From Nocardia pseudobrasiliensis NBRC 108224 (GTDB lineage Bacteria > Actinomycetota > Actinomycetes > Mycobacteriales > Mycobacteriaceae): 64,000 bases of DNA. The stretch is from positions 1-64,000 of the forward strand of contig NZ_BDBS01000047.1 of assembly GCF_001613105.1 (NCBI RefSeq), given 5' to 3'. A program made the position numbers and the translations under genes. Below the pieces are notes generated by a model. That model had not been told where the DNA came from, did no database searches, and was given only the letters and a program-made list of their open reading frames with translations. Of the stretch, positions 25,198 through 34,523 are shown piece after piece; the first letter of the stretch is position 1, and each line of letters begins with the position of its first letter.

Positions 25198-26202
25198 GTG
25201 GTCGAACTCCGCCTGCCCCAAACGTTCCGGACTGGCATGTCCTCGACATATGTGCTTGCGATACTGCTCGCGGCCGGGATAGCCACGCAATCGGTGCTAT
25301 CGGATGCGGTCGGCAGGGTGGCGCGGCTTCAGACCGCGACGACGGTCTTCGCGGGCGTATTCATTCAGGCGGTGCCGTTTCTGGTGCTCGGCGTGGTGAT
25401 CAGCGGGGCGATCGCCGCGTTCGTGTCGCCCGCCCTGCTGCGGCGGGTGCTGCCGCGCAACGAGACCGCGGCCATCGGCGTGGCGGGGTTGGTGGGAATG
25501 GCGTTGCCGGGCTGTGAGTGCGGCGTGGTCCCGGTCGCGCGACGGTTGATCGATCAGGGTGCGCCGAGTTCGGTGGCACTGGCGTTTCTGTTGTCGGCGC
25601 CGGCGATCAATCCGGTGGTGCTGGTCGCGACCGCGGTCGCCTTTCCCGGCGAGCCCGGCATGGTCTGGGCGCGGTTCACCGGTTCGCTCGGTACCGCCCT
25701 GGTGATGGGCCTGCTCTGGGCACGGCTGGGCCGACCGGCCTGGATGCTGCCGCGACCCGGGGGGCACGATCACTGCGCGACCGGGCGGACCCGCTGGGAA
25801 GTGTTCACCGAGGCCGCTCGCCATGATCTATTGCAGGCCAGCGCGTTTCTGGTGCTCGGCGCGGCCGCCGCGGCGGCCCTGCATGTCCTGGTTCCGCCGA
25901 CCTGGTACCAGCACCTGGCCGGGCAGATGACACTCGCCGTGCTGGTGATGGCGCTGCTGGCCATCGTGCTCGCGCTGTGCTCGGAGGCCGACGCCTTCGT
26001 CGCCTCGAGCATGTCGGCGCTGCCGCTGTTGCCTCGGTTGGTGTTTCTGGTCGTGGGGCCCGCGGTCGATGTGAAGCTGTTCGCCATGCAGGCGGGCACC
26101 TTCGGCCGACGGTTCGCGATCCGCTTCTCGCCGTTGACCTTCGCCGTCGCCGTCGGCTGCGGCGCCCTCGCCGGCTACATCTTCCTCGGGGGTGCGCGAT
26201 GA
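25198..26202 (+). CDS. UPF0718/COG0701 permease with GCECG motif
   Basis: A 334-residue membrane protein with about eight hydrophobic segments. The hallmark is GMALPGCECGVVPVARRLID near residue 100, containing a Cys-x-Cys pair, with SAPAINPVV after it and a second repeat-like part containing LCSEADAFVASSM. The family is proposed to move a small molecule or metal together with a TIGR03943 partner, which follows here with a 4-nt overlap. GTG was chosen as start because GAGGA lies 7 nt upstream; an ATG 39 nt later is the alternative. The Zur palindrome is 110 nt upstream. Confidence 0.85.
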   Translation: MVELRLPQTFRTGMSSTYVLAILLAAGIATQSVLSDAVGRVARLQTATTVFAGVFIQAVPFLVLGVVISGAIAAFVSPALLRRVLPRNETAAIGVAGLVGMALPGCECGVVPVARRLIDQGAPSSVALAFLLSAPAINPVVLVATAVAFPGEPGMVWARFTGSLGTALVMGLLWARLGRPAWMLPRPGGHDHCATGRTRWEVFTEAARHDLLQASAFLVLGAAAAAALHVLVPPTWYQHLAGQMTLAVLVMALLAIVLALCSEADAFVASSMSALPLLPRLVFLVVGPAVDVKLFAMQAGTFGRRFAIRFSPLTFAVAVGCGALAGYIFLGGAR

Positions 26203-26951
26203 ACCGAGAATCCCAGAATGTGCTACTGGTGCTCATCGGCGGTGCGGTGCTGCGGACCGCGCTCGACGGGCACTATCTGCGCTACGTGAAACCGGGCATG
26301 CTGCCGTTCCTGCTCATCAGCGGTGTGGGCTTCGTGCTGCTCGGCGCCATCGCCATCGTGCGCGACATACGGCGCGGCCATCCCGCAGACGCACATGAGC
26401 ACGGGACCGGACGAGCGCAGTGGTCACTGCTGGCCCCGATCGCCGCGCTCCTGCTCGTCGCCCCGCCCGCACTCGGCGCGGCCGCCCTGCCGACATCGCC
26501 TGCCGCGCAGGTGGCCCCGGCCGCGTCGACCGCCGACGACCCGGACCCGCAACGCCCCTTCCCGCCGCTGCCCGACGACCCCGCACCCACCCTGTCCATC
26601 TACGACCTGGTGAACCGGGCACTGCTGGACTCCACCCACTCCCTCGACGGCCGCGAGGTGACCATCAGCGGTTTCCTCGTCGGCATGGGCGCGGACGGCC
26701 AACCCCGCCAAGCCGGTTCCACCATCGAGCTGGCCCGCGTCCTGATCACCTGCTGCGTCGCCGACGCCCAATACATCTACGTCCACCTCTCCGGCATCAC
26801 CGAACCCCTCGCCGACGACACCTGGCTCGAGGTCCGCGGCACCGTCGACCCCGGCAGCGCCCAACGCGACCACGGCAAGATCCCCACCCTGCTCGTCAGC
26901 GACTACCACCAGATCCCCAAACCCGACCACACCTACGAACGAGCCCACTAG
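26199..26951 (+). CDS. TIGR03943-family permease partner
   Basis: A 250-residue protein. Two or three N-terminal membrane segments (residues 5-95) are followed by a Pro/Ala linker and an extracytoplasmic domain with LDGREVTISGFLVGM and the family signature ITCCVADAQ. It is fused by a 4-nt overlap to the GCECG permease gene; the pair is common in actinobacteria and Firmicutes and often under Zur control. Its double Cys may bind metal. A role in zinc or related metal uptake is inferred from the upstream box. Confidence 0.85.
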   Translation: MNRESQNVLLVLIGGAVLRTALDGHYLRYVKPGMLPFLLISGVGFVLLGAIAIVRDIRRGHPADAHEHGTGRAQWSLLAPIAALLLVAPPALGAAALPTSPAAQVAPAASTADDPDPQRPFPPLPDDPAPTLSIYDLVNRALLDSTHSLDGREVTISGFLVGMGADGQPRQAGSTIELARVLITCCVADAQYIYVHLSGITEPLADDTWLEVRGTVDPGSAQRDHGKIPTLLVSDYHQIPKPDHTYERAH

Positions 26952-27670
26952 CAACCTCGGGGCCATGCACAGCGCAAAATCGGATGTTCTGCGACACAGT
27001 CGATCTCACCCGTAGACCGCTCGGCCCCGCGGCATGAGGGTGCGTTCCGTTGGCTCGCATCGGCCGACGGAACGCGACTTACGGCGAGAGAGTGGGCTTT
27101 CACGGAGGTGCCGGAGTTGGTCGAGGCCGAGGCGCAGATCGCGATGGGAGCCGGGACGGCTGTCTTGCTTGCCGAGTAATTCTGTGATGACGAGGCGCAT
27201 CCGGCGGTATTGGTGTGGCTCTCACATGGCTTGCCGACCCGGGGCGGCCGATTCACGGATAACCCACCCCGGGTCGGCTCCAAGTGACGTCATTCACCGA
27301 TAAGTGGCGTCAGAGCCCCTCCAAAAAAGAGCGCGGACAGCTCACAATGGCAGCACATGGGCACTACCGACCCGTGCCGCCAAGTCGCGCCGGAAGCGCC
27401 GACAGGCTGGAAGGGCAGTGACGGGGCTGGGAAGGGGTTCCGGCAGCCCGAGCGCCGGGATCAGCGCTACGCCATATCCGCGGAAAAACCCGGTAGGGAG
27501 CCTGGGGCGGTAATTCCGATTCGCAGATAATTCTGCGTGTCCAAGAAACCACAGTTCACGTGATCCGAACCGCCCGATCAGAGCCATCATTGGCTGATTC
27601 GAACCCATTCGTCTGATGTGGGCTCGGCGCGCGGAGTGGGCTTGCGCGGCCGATTTGTTGCCTGGCAAGT
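26952..27670. other. Gene-poor stretch, probably decayed
   Basis: No gene is supported on either strand. One plus-strand frame (about 27,048-27,290) reads WAFTEVPELVEAEAQIAMGA then, after an in-frame TAA at 27,177, DDEAHPAVLVWLSHGL and RFTDNPPRVGSK, which looks like a gene interrupted by a stop codon, but I recognise no family. GC is lower than in the neighbours. No inverted repeats of an insertion sequence were seen. Confidence 0.4.
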
Positions 27671-27970
27671 GTCGGAGTCGCCGGGGGCGTGCCGCGGCTG
27701 GACGAATTCGAAACCAGCAGCATCTACTACGCCGCCACCCTCGTGGAAGCCCAACAGTGCCGTGACCAACCGGCTCTCGTTGTGGGAGGCGGAAATTCGG
27801 CAGGGCAGGCCGCACTGTTCCTGTCTCGCTTCGCATCTACGGTACGGCTGGCGATCCGCAGCGAGGGCCTCACCTCGAGCATGTCGCGTTACCTGATTAC
27901 CCGGATCGAACAGACACCCGGCATCCAGCTGCTCCCGCACACCGAAGTCGGCGAACTGCTCGGCGACCGC
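27671..27970 (+). pseudogene. Thioredoxin reductase-like FAD oxidoreductase fragment
   Basis: About 100 codons matching the middle of thioredoxin-reductase-like flavoproteins: GVPRLDEFETSSIYYAATLV, the NADPH motif VVGGGNSAGQAALFLSR, then SMSRYLITRIEQTPGIQLLP and HTEVGELLGD. The FAD-binding N-terminus and everything after residue about 240 of the normal protein are missing and the frame ends shortly after. It is an internal fragment, so certainly not functional. The following 190 nt up to the secreted protein gene hold nothing clear. Confidence 0.82.
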
Positions 27971-28159
27971 AGTTCGACCCGTTGGAAAGCGAAGAACGGC
28001 GTGATGAGTGGGCTCCTCCAAGAACACATCGGCGGAAACTCTTACATTCTCTGTCGCTCGGGATCATCGGCGCGGTCGAGGTGGTCGGGCTCGGCGCCGA
28101 TGAAGACGAACAGCGGCTACTGCCGTGGGCCCGGCATGGCGGTAAGCCGGTCCGGGAGT

Positions 28160-28840
28160 TCAGAACTTGTCCGGAAACTGGGTGATGATGCCCTGGCTGA
28201 GGATGTCGGCGACATGCAACATATGTGCCTTGTCCTCGTCGAACGTGGCGTCCGCGTCGCCGTAGTCGCCGCGGAGGACATCGACTCCGAAAGCGGCCGT
28301 CAGGTCGATGTGCATGACCATCGCCTCACGCAACTCCTGCTGCGACCAGTTCGGGTTGATCGAAGCCAACAAATCGGCGATTTCTCGAGCGTTGACGTAC
28401 CAGTCGGCGAGTGCTTTGTCGGCTGCCGGTTTGTCGCCGCTCCTGGTGGCGACAAGGAACGGAGTAGACCCGAAGTTGTGCTGAGTCAGCAGAACTGTGA
28501 GCCGCGTGGCGACCTCCGGGCCGTAGTACGGTGCGAACGCGCCAGCGATGTCGACCCCGTTGCGCAGCACTCGCTCGGTAGTGGGCGGCACAGCGAGGGT
28601 GTCGTTGGCGAACGCGAGGAAGGACGCCCGGGTCCCGTCCAGGTGCTCGCCCCACAGCGCCCGCATCTCGGTGCAGATGCAGACCTTGGTTTGCACTGGC
28701 GCGACAGGCGAGTCGTGGAGCACCTGCGCCGACGCGATGGCCGCAGAATTGTAAGCGGGGAGAACGCCGCTGGACAACGCGAGCGCTGCCATCGCCGCCG
28801 CGGTGACCGCACAGTAACGGGCAGTATGTTGGATAAACAT
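28160..28840 (-). CDS. Secreted helical protein of unknown function
   Basis: A 226-residue protein with a signal peptide (about residues 1-38, ending near ASA). The mature part is helical, with MRALWGEHLDGTRASFLAF, ERVLRNGVDIAGAFAPYYG, LLTQHNFG and ADWYVNAREIADLLASINP. This order recalls a family in Firmicutes (motif L-W-x-x-H-x-x-W-T-R, sometimes labelled acetylglutamate kinase without basis). No enzyme activity is known. Its base composition is lower in GC than the surrounding operons, and it stands alone, flanked by decayed sequence, so it may be acquired. Confidence 0.72.
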   Translation of the reverse strand: MFIQHTARYCAVTAAAMAALALSSGVLPAYNSAAIASAQVLHDSPVAPVQTKVCICTEMRALWGEHLDGTRASFLAFANDTLAVPPTTERVLRNGVDIAGAFAPYYGPEVATRLTVLLTQHNFGSTPFLVATRSGDKPAADKALADWYVNAREIADLLASINPNWSQQELREAMVMHIDLTAAFGVDVLRGDYGDADATFDEDKAHMLHVADILSQGIITQFPDKF

Positions 28841-29290
28841 GATGGCGCCTTTCTGAAAGAATCCACCGTGGTCGGGCCCTGAAACGTCGCGGAACTGAAC
28901 CGGTCCTGCCCGATAGTGGTTGGAATTTACCCGGCAGCCTCGCCGAAGCGCTGGAACGACTCGGATCTCGGGCGTGATAAAAGTGTTCCTCACGAATTCG
29001 GCACGAATCCCCACGGAAACCAAGCCGATTCGGCGCGCCCGGCAGCGCTCGTTCACCAACCGCGCGGATACAGATTGCGGCAGTTGGTCATCACCACGGG
29101 GTTCCACGCTGATGGAGTTGCCCGGGAGATCAGAAATGCCACTGGTTGTCTCGCGCCGGGAACCGCAAGATCAACCGGGCCCGAAGGCAAGACCCTGAAA
29201 GAAGCCCTCCGCGCCCGAATACATTGAATTCCTGAGTGCAGGCAGTTCGATCTTGTCCGGTGGGCGCGTTGGCCTCCATTCGTAGAGATT
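28841..29290. other. Intergenic region with nothing recognised
   Basis: Between the secreted protein and the small membrane protein. No coding pattern, repeat or strong hairpin was found; the part next to 28,841 should hold the promoter of the secreted protein gene. Confidence 0.4.
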
Positions 29291-29650
29291 TCATGCGAAT
29301 CGCCCCTGAGCTGTCTGCGCGCGAGCGACAGCTACCCGGCCATGGTGGCGCAGCTGGTCGGGGCCACACAGTTCGTGGACGTCAGCTGCGTCGGCGCCTC
29401 CACCGAGTACGCGACGCTCGACCCACCGATACAGCAGAACCAGACCGGCGACTACTGCCATCACCAGCACGGCGATCGCCACGACCGGCCACCGATCCGA
29501 ACCCCCGGAATAGCTCATCTCCCGCGACAATCCCTCCGCCGCGGCTGTCCAGGACCACAGCACCGCAACACCCGACAGCACGACCAACAGCAGGGCGAGC
29601 ATCACCGACCGCAGCGCAACGCGACGAATCCCCGCGGGCGGTGACGGCAT
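29291..29650 (-). CDS. Small two-helix membrane protein
   Basis: A 119-residue protein with two hydrophobic segments (about 14-34 and 54-75: SVMLALLLVVLSGVAVLWSW and WPVVAIAVLVMAVVAGLVLL) and a basic, His-containing tail. No family is recognised. The start at MPSPPAGIRR was chosen because the frame upstream looks non-coding. Confidence 0.45.
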   Translation of the reverse strand: MPSPPAGIRRVALRSVMLALLLVVLSGVAVLWSWTAAAEGLSREMSYSGGSDRWPVVAIAVLVMAVVAGLVLLYRWVERRVLGGGADAADVHELCGPDQLRHHGRVAVARAQTAQGRFA

Positions 29651-29843
29651 CCGGCGAATGTAGCTGCCGAGATGCTGAGAGCCGTGAATCCCACCCGTGT
29701 CGGCAACTGCCGACCCGTACGGCGCGTTTCGGATCGATACTGATCCCGGCCCCCTCGCGGTCGCCGACACTCCGGGCCTGCGCTCTGCCGCCGGCGTCTA
29801 TTCCGCGCCGCCGCCCTCCCGTGGCCGGGTGGCAGCGTCGGCA

Positions 29844-31001
29844 TCACCCGGATGTGTGGGTACGAGGCCCCGGCGGACGCGGCGCGGCCGAACCGTGGGA
29901 AGTGGGCCGCCTCGGCTCGAATATCGGCGGTAGTCCCGACCCACCCTCGAACGTGCGCGGAACGTCGGCCCGGCGGCGCTCGCGGTGTCGAGCTATCGGC
30001 GGCGTGCCCCGCGGAGGCTGGTGGGGAGCGGGAAGGCTACCGGGTGCGGGTCGTTCGCCGGCTGCCTGCCGCCATTGACTCGGTGTCATGCCGTAGGCGG
30101 CCCGGAAACGCCGGGCGAAATGCGTCGCATCACGGAAGCCGTGGCCGTGCGCGATGGCCGCGATCGAGCGGTACCGCGATTCGGGCCGAGCCAAGATATC
30201 GCGCGCGCGTTCGAGGCGCTGGGCGATGATCCACTGCTCGAGACTGAACTCCGCGCGAGCACACGCCTTGTACAGGTAGCGCACCGAAATATGGTGTGCG
30301 CGAGCGATACCGGCCGGATTCAGGTCCGCGTCCAGCAGGTGCCGAAGGACGTAATCTCGAACCTGGGTCACCAGGATGTCCTCGGGAACGGCCGTGCCGT
30401 CCTCGCTACCACCGGCCGCCGATCGCAGCAACGCCCGCACCAGCTCCACAGACGCATCACCCAGCTCCGGCGCTGCCGGGTCTGCCTGCAATGCCTCGGC
30501 GCAATCCCCCAGCCGGACAATGTGATTCGCAACCAGCGGACCGAGCGCGCTGCGTCGCGGCCCGCCCAGACCGGCGCGGATCGTTTCGCTCGGCAACCCG
30601 AGCGCGTCCTCCGCGATGAACAGGGTGGTGACCCCGCCGCCCTGCCAGTCGAGCTCGTAGGGAAGGTCGAAATCCATGAAGAACAGATCACCCGGCACGA
30701 GTTCATGCTCCGTGCCGTCCTGCATCAATCGAGAACAGGTGTACTGCTGGACCTCGACGGCGAGCAGCGGGCTCGGTGAGACCCGGACCAGCCTCGGTGT
30801 CCGGACCAACTGCAGATCGGAGATTCTCGCCCGGACCAGGCCGAGCCGTCCGAACTGCCAGCCGTCGAGGCGGGCGTGGATTCCGCCGAGGCAAGGTTTG
30901 TGTGTCACATAGGCCGGTGCTGACGCCTGTTCCACCGCCGCGACCACCGCATCCGCCCGATCACCGGGATCGAGCGTATCGGTGTCCAGTAACACCGCCA
31001 T
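29844..31001 (-). CDS. AraC-family transcriptional regulator
   Basis: A 385-residue regulator. Residues 1-190 form an AraC-binding-like domain of the NphR/FeaR type (RLMQDGTEHELVPGDLFFMD). The double HTH lies at about 215-320: LNPAGIARAHHISVRYLYKA, then YRSIAAIAHGHGFRDATHFA ending RRFRAAYGMTPSQWR. After the HTH a tail of about 65 residues rich in Pro, Arg and Gly continues, unusual for the family and perhaps the result of a lost stop codon. GAGGA lies 8 nt before the chosen ATG. The target is not evident. Confidence 0.85.
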   Translation of the reverse strand: MAVLLDTDTLDPGDRADAVVAAVEQASAPAYVTHKPCLGGIHARLDGWQFGRLGLVRARISDLQLVRTPRLVRVSPSPLLAVEVQQYTCSRLMQDGTEHELVPGDLFFMDFDLPYELDWQGGGVTTLFIAEDALGLPSETIRAGLGGPRRSALGPLVANHIVRLGDCAEALQADPAAPELGDASVELVRALLRSAAGGSEDGTAVPEDILVTQVRDYVLRHLLDADLNPAGIARAHHISVRYLYKACARAEFSLEQWIIAQRLERARDILARPESRYRSIAAIAHGHGFRDATHFARRFRAAYGMTPSQWRQAAGERPAPGSLPAPHQPPRGTPPIARHRERRRADVPRTFEGGSGLPPIFEPRRPTSHGSAAPRPPGPRTHTSG

Positions 31002-31226
31002 GTCAATCCTCGTCCGCCAGACAGCTGCCCGCGCATTCGTTCGCAGCCGATTGTGCATCCGACGTGCGCGGGGCGGGGATGGATTCGGCGAATATTCTTC
31101 TCGCAGTGCATCTTCGGTATGTTTTCGGCACCGGCTCGAGCACACGCGCAGCGGTGCCTTTCGGTGTGGTCAGCACACATCTTGGTCCGGAAGCTAGGGC
31201 CGAAACTGCCCTAGCCCCTTCCTACG

Positions 31227-31472
31227 GTGGGTTTCACACAGATGATCACCGGCGGCCGCCGCACCTCGAATGCCCCCGTCATGGTGCATTTCGGCCGCAA
31301 TGACGACGTCGTGCCCGAACACGTCGATGCCACCCTGGCCGCGGACTGGTGCGAGCGGGGCGCGCCGGTCATGTTCGGCGATCATCTGAAAACCCAGCCG
31401 ATTTTGACCGGCATGCTGGTCGATCACGTGGTCGACTACCTCGTCGCCATGTCGACCTCGTTGAAGTCCTGA
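31227..31472 (+). pseudogene. C-terminal fragment of an alpha/beta hydrolase (secretory lipase-like)
   Basis: The frame reads APVMVHFGRNDDVVPEHVDA, then DWCERGAPVMFGDHL and TGMLVDHVVDYLVA, which fits the last 75 residues of secretory lipases, with the acid (DDVVP) of the triad. There is no nucleophile domain upstream: 31,002-31,226 is non-coding. Probably a gene remnant. Confidence 0.5.
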
Positions 31473-31515
31473 TCGACCGCTTCGACGACGAGCCCGCCCC
31501 GGTCACCTGCCCGCG

Positions 31516-31860
31516 TCAGCGATCGGATGCGGCGATCAGGCCGACGAGCGCCGACCTGGCCTGCAGCAGCGCGCTGATCTTGTCGTCCATATCGCGCAAC
31601 CGTTCGCGGAGAATGGGAGTCGCGCAGTGTTCCAGCCCCGGCCCCGGTCCCTCGACGCAGGGCAGGATCTCGTGGATGACCGAGGTGGACAGGCCCGCGG
31701 CCAACAGGTCTCGGATCTGTTCCACGAGCCGCGGGGCATCGTCGGCGTAGCGGCGATGGCCGCCGCCGGTGCGAATCGGTGCGAGTAGACGCTGCTCCTC
31801 GTAATAGCGCAGCAGACGCGGGCTGACCCCGGTGGAACGCGCGAGCTCCCCGATACCCAT
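31516..31860 (-). CDS. MerR-family transcriptional regulator
   Basis: A 114-residue regulator beginning MGIGELARSTGVSPRLLRYY, the classical MerR winged helix, followed by the dimerisation coiled coil with LRERLRDMDDKISALLQARS. A single Cys at EILPCVEG and one in LEHCATP may matter for ligand sensing. A longer start (GTG 15 nt upstream) is possible. It is divergent from the aminotransferase gene, whose promoter has the long 20-nt spacer typical of MerR activation. Confidence 0.85.
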   Translation of the reverse strand: MGIGELARSTGVSPRLLRYYEEQRLLAPIRTGGGHRRYADDAPRLVEQIRDLLAAGLSTSVIHEILPCVEGPGPGLEHCATPILRERLRDMDDKISALLQARSALVGLIAASDR

Positions 31861-31886
31861 CACGACGTGATTCACCTCACCGACGC

Positions 31887-31918
31887 TTGAATCTCACATC
31901 CATGTCACGTTCTACCGT
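31887..31918 (+). promoter_or_regulatory. MerR-type promoter with 20-nt spacer
   Basis: TTGAAT (31,887-31,892) and TACCGT (31,913-31,918) are separated by 20 nt, longer than the normal 17 and typical of promoters that MerR proteins twist into activity. The spacer contains ACATCCATGT, a short inverted repeat. The ATG of the aminotransferase lies 6 nt past the -10, so the transcript is probably leaderless. Confidence 0.5.
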
Positions 31919-31924
31919 ACCGGT

Positions 31925-32773
31925 ATGGCCGATTTCGTTGTCCAACAGGATGGTTCGGCGGTAACCGCCGAGGAGCTGGCGCCGCTCGCGTTCGCGGGTT
32001 ACGCGCATTTCACCGCCATGCAGGTCCGTGATCACCGGGTGCGGGGATTGGATCTGCATCTGCGGCGACTGACCACGGCGTCGGAGAAGCTGTTCGGCCG
32101 GGCGATACCCGAGGAGCGGATGCGTTCGTATCTGCACACGGCGGTCCAGGCCGGACCGCCCGATATCTCCCTGGCCGCATTCGTGCACTCCACCTCGGGC
32201 GAATTCAGCGCCGCCGAGGGAGATCCGCGGATGCTGATTCGCACCAGCGCCCCGTCGTCGGGCCCGTCCGGTCCACTGGCCCTCACCACGATCGAACACG
32301 AGCGCTTCCTCCCCACGGTCAAACACGTCGGCGAGATCGCCAAGACCTACACCCTGCGCCAGGCCGTCGCCGCGGGCTTCGACGACGTCGCGTTCATCGA
32401 CCGCCGCGGACGCATCAGCGAGGGCACGATCTGGAACCTCGCATTCTGGGACGGCGACGCGGTGGTGTGGCCCGAGGCCGAAATCCTCACCGGCACAACA
32501 TCAGGCATCCTCGAGCGGCAACTGACCCGGCTCGGCATCACCCAGCGCGTCGAGCCGATCACCCTGGCCGACATACCGTCGCTGTCCGGAGCCGTGGTCA
32601 TGAACTCCTGGACCCCGGCCGTCGCGGTGCATCGAATCGACGACGCGCTCGTGCCACCGGCCCCGGAGTTCGTCGATTTGCTGCACCGGGCGTCTCGATC
32701 CGAACCGCTCACGGCATTCGACGGGCGTGCCGGTGCGCACTCGTTTAGCATGGCGGGCAAACGATCTGGCTGA
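31925..32773 (+). CDS. Class IV aminotransferase-like protein
   Basis: A 282-residue class IV PLP enzyme (branched-chain aminotransferase/aminodeoxychorismate lyase fold). AFAGYAHFTAMQVRDHRVRG then LDLHLRRL at the N-terminus, a Lys in VKHVGEIAK near residue 140, RISEGTIWNLAFWDG near 170 and LTGTTSGILERQL are family positions. The exact reaction cannot be told. It is divergent from the MerR gene and likely controlled by it. Confidence 0.8.
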   Translation: MADFVVQQDGSAVTAEELAPLAFAGYAHFTAMQVRDHRVRGLDLHLRRLTTASEKLFGRAIPEERMRSYLHTAVQAGPPDISLAAFVHSTSGEFSAAEGDPRMLIRTSAPSSGPSGPLALTTIEHERFLPTVKHVGEIAKTYTLRQAVAAGFDDVAFIDRRGRISEGTIWNLAFWDGDAVVWPEAEILTGTTSGILERQLTRLGITQRVEPITLADIPSLSGAVVMNSWTPAVAVHRIDDALVPPAPEFVDLLHRASRSEPLTAFDGRAGAHSFSMAGKRSG

Positions 32774-32793
32774 TGCGTTCGGAGTGGGGGGCC

Positions 32794-33099
32794 ATGTCCT
32801 TTGCGGTGGATCCCGGCAGTCTGCATGCCGCGGCCGGGAATATCGAGTTGTTGAACGATCAGCTCAGCCGGGAGCCGCTGCTGGGGGCCGAGGGCGCCGC
32901 CGACAAGATGCCCGAATCGGCGATCGCCACCGCGCTGTATCGCACCGGCCCCCTCAGCGCACAGGTCCGCAATGTGATATCCCAACGCCTGCAAGCGATG
33001 TCGGGCCTGTTCACCGTATCGGCCGACACATTTCACGACACCGACCGGGACGCGGCCGATCGCCTGGCCGCACTCGGCGACATCAACCCCGGGAAGTAG
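32794..33099 (+). CDS. EspC-like type VII secretion substrate
   Basis: A 101-residue helical protein, MSFAVDPGSLHAAAGNIELL at the start and SGLFTVSADTFHDTDRDAAD at the end, the length and pattern of the EspC/WXG-like family secreted by ESX systems. No ESX core genes are in the window, so secretion would use a system elsewhere. It is followed 8 nt later by a larger protein with a related N-terminus. Confidence 0.72.
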   Translation: MSFAVDPGSLHAAAGNIELLNDQLSREPLLGAEGAADKMPESAIATALYRTGPLSAQVRNVISQRLQAMSGLFTVSADTFHDTDRDAADRLAALGDINPGK

Positions 33100-33107
33100 C
33101 TCCCACC

Positions 33108-34523
33108 ATGGGCATTCCGACCCGCAATCAGGTATGCCGTTGGGACACCAGCGGATTGGCGTCCGTCGCCGCGGCCGCGACGCATCACGCGGATACGATC
33201 GTCGCCATCGCCAGGGGCGTGCACACCATCGTCCACGACGACCTGATCTGGTCGGGCCAGGCCCGCCAGGCGGCCGAGGACCGCGCCGACCGGGAACAGA
33301 CCCAACTCGGGGCGATCGCCACCGCCTACGACCACCTCGCCGAGGCCTGCGCGGGGGCCGACAACGCGATGGGTTTCGTAATCGGTGAGATCAAGACCAT
33401 CCTGAAGACCTACGAGATCGCGCCGCTCAGCGTGGACGACGCCTGGATCGTGCACGGGGTCCAGGACGAGAACGCCGAGGGCGCGATTCAACTCGCCAGA
33501 CTGGCCGGGCTGGCCAAGACGCTCGGTGAGGACGATGTCACCTGGAGCGGGAAGATCAACGCCGCGAACGACGAACTCGATCGACTCGCATCGCAAACCG
33601 CGCTCGCCGCCGCGATGAGGTCACTGTTCCAGTTCCAGGGCCAGGACCCGCGGGTGAGCGCGGATCGCATGACCGTCTCGGCCGCCGCGTTCCAGCAAAT
33701 ATTCGGACGCCCGCCGACCAGCCCCTCCGACTGGTCGACCGCGGAGGCGCTGAATCCGAAGAGTTACACCCCGGAATTTCAGGGCGTCCACCCCGAAATC
33801 CGGGTCGTGCGCATCAATCCGGTCCCCGGACAGGGCGTGGTGCGGATGTCGCAGTACATCGAACAGCGCGATGTGTCCGATCCCGATTTCCCGATGCGCC
33901 CGGGCGCGCGCGATCTGGGTAACAATCGCACCGCCGATCCGAATTTCGATCCCGAACATTCGAAGGTCACCACTTATATCGACTACGAGAACGGCATCGT
34001 GGTCATGCGGCAGAATCCGTCGGTCCGCGAGAACGACGACGGTTCGCCCGGACATGTCACGGTCGGCGCGCCCGACGGACGGGTGTGGCAGAACCCCGAT
34101 GGATCGGTGCGCATCCAGTACGAGGCCACCAACCCGCTGGCCCCGGGCATCGCGACGAAACCCCCGTTCTCCGACGGGCATCACGTATCGGTCAACGGCG
34201 ATCTGGTCATCTCACCGGGCCCGAACGGGGTCACGGTCAACGGAACCCGCACCGACTACCCGTCGATGGAGGTGTATCAGGACGGCCCCGACGGCCGAAC
34301 TCGATTCTCCTATGTCGACCCGGCGAAATCGGGAAGTTCACTCGGCCCGGCCATGAATCTGCCCTTCCATCACGACATCGGGCTGGGCCCCACGGCTTTC
34401 CGTCCGTTCCACGAATGGAACAACCAGTACGATGTGCCCGGGAATCCCAAGCCATCGACCACATTCGGACCCGTGACCGATCCTCCTCGGGTGCCGGTAC
34501 CGAAACAGCAGGGGACGATCTGA
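33108..34523 (+). CDS. Type VII secretion effector-like protein with unknown C-terminal domain
   Basis: A 471-residue protein. Residues 1-190 are helical with two W-S-G turns (HDDLIWSGQARQAAEDRADR and GEDDVTWSGKINAANDELDR), like the helical head of ESX substrates. Residues 200-470 form a different, beta-rich domain with VGAPDGRVWQNPDGSVRI, GDLVISPGPNGVTVNG and a final PFHEWNNQYDVPGNP. I do not recognise that domain. The order of EspC-like protein, large two-domain protein and two tiny membrane proteins suggests a secreted effector and possible protection proteins. Confidence 0.65.
   Translation: MGIPTRNQVCRWDTSGLASVAAAATHHADTIVAIARGVHTIVHDDLIWSGQARQAAEDRADREQTQLGAIATAYDHLAEACAGADNAMGFVIGEIKTILKTYEIAPLSVDDAWIVHGVQDENAEGAIQLARLAGLAKTLGEDDVTWSGKINAANDELDRLASQTALAAAMRSLFQFQGQDPRVSADRMTVSAAAFQQIFGRPPTSPSDWSTAEALNPKSYTPEFQGVHPEIRVVRINPVPGQGVVRMSQYIEQRDVSDPDFPMRPGARDLGNNRTADPNFDPEHSKVTTYIDYENGIVVMRQNPSVRENDDGSPGHVTVGAPDGRVWQNPDGSVRIQYEATNPLAPGIATKPPFSDGHHVSVNGDLVISPGPNGVTVNGTRTDYPSMEVYQDGPDGRTRFSYVDPAKSGSSLGPAMNLPFHHDIGLGPTAFRPFHEWNNQYDVPGNPKPSTTFGPVTDPPRVPVPKQQGTI

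Noticed and set aside
26952..27670. Possible transposase remnant
   Set aside because: No terminal inverted repeats, target duplications or transposase motifs were found.
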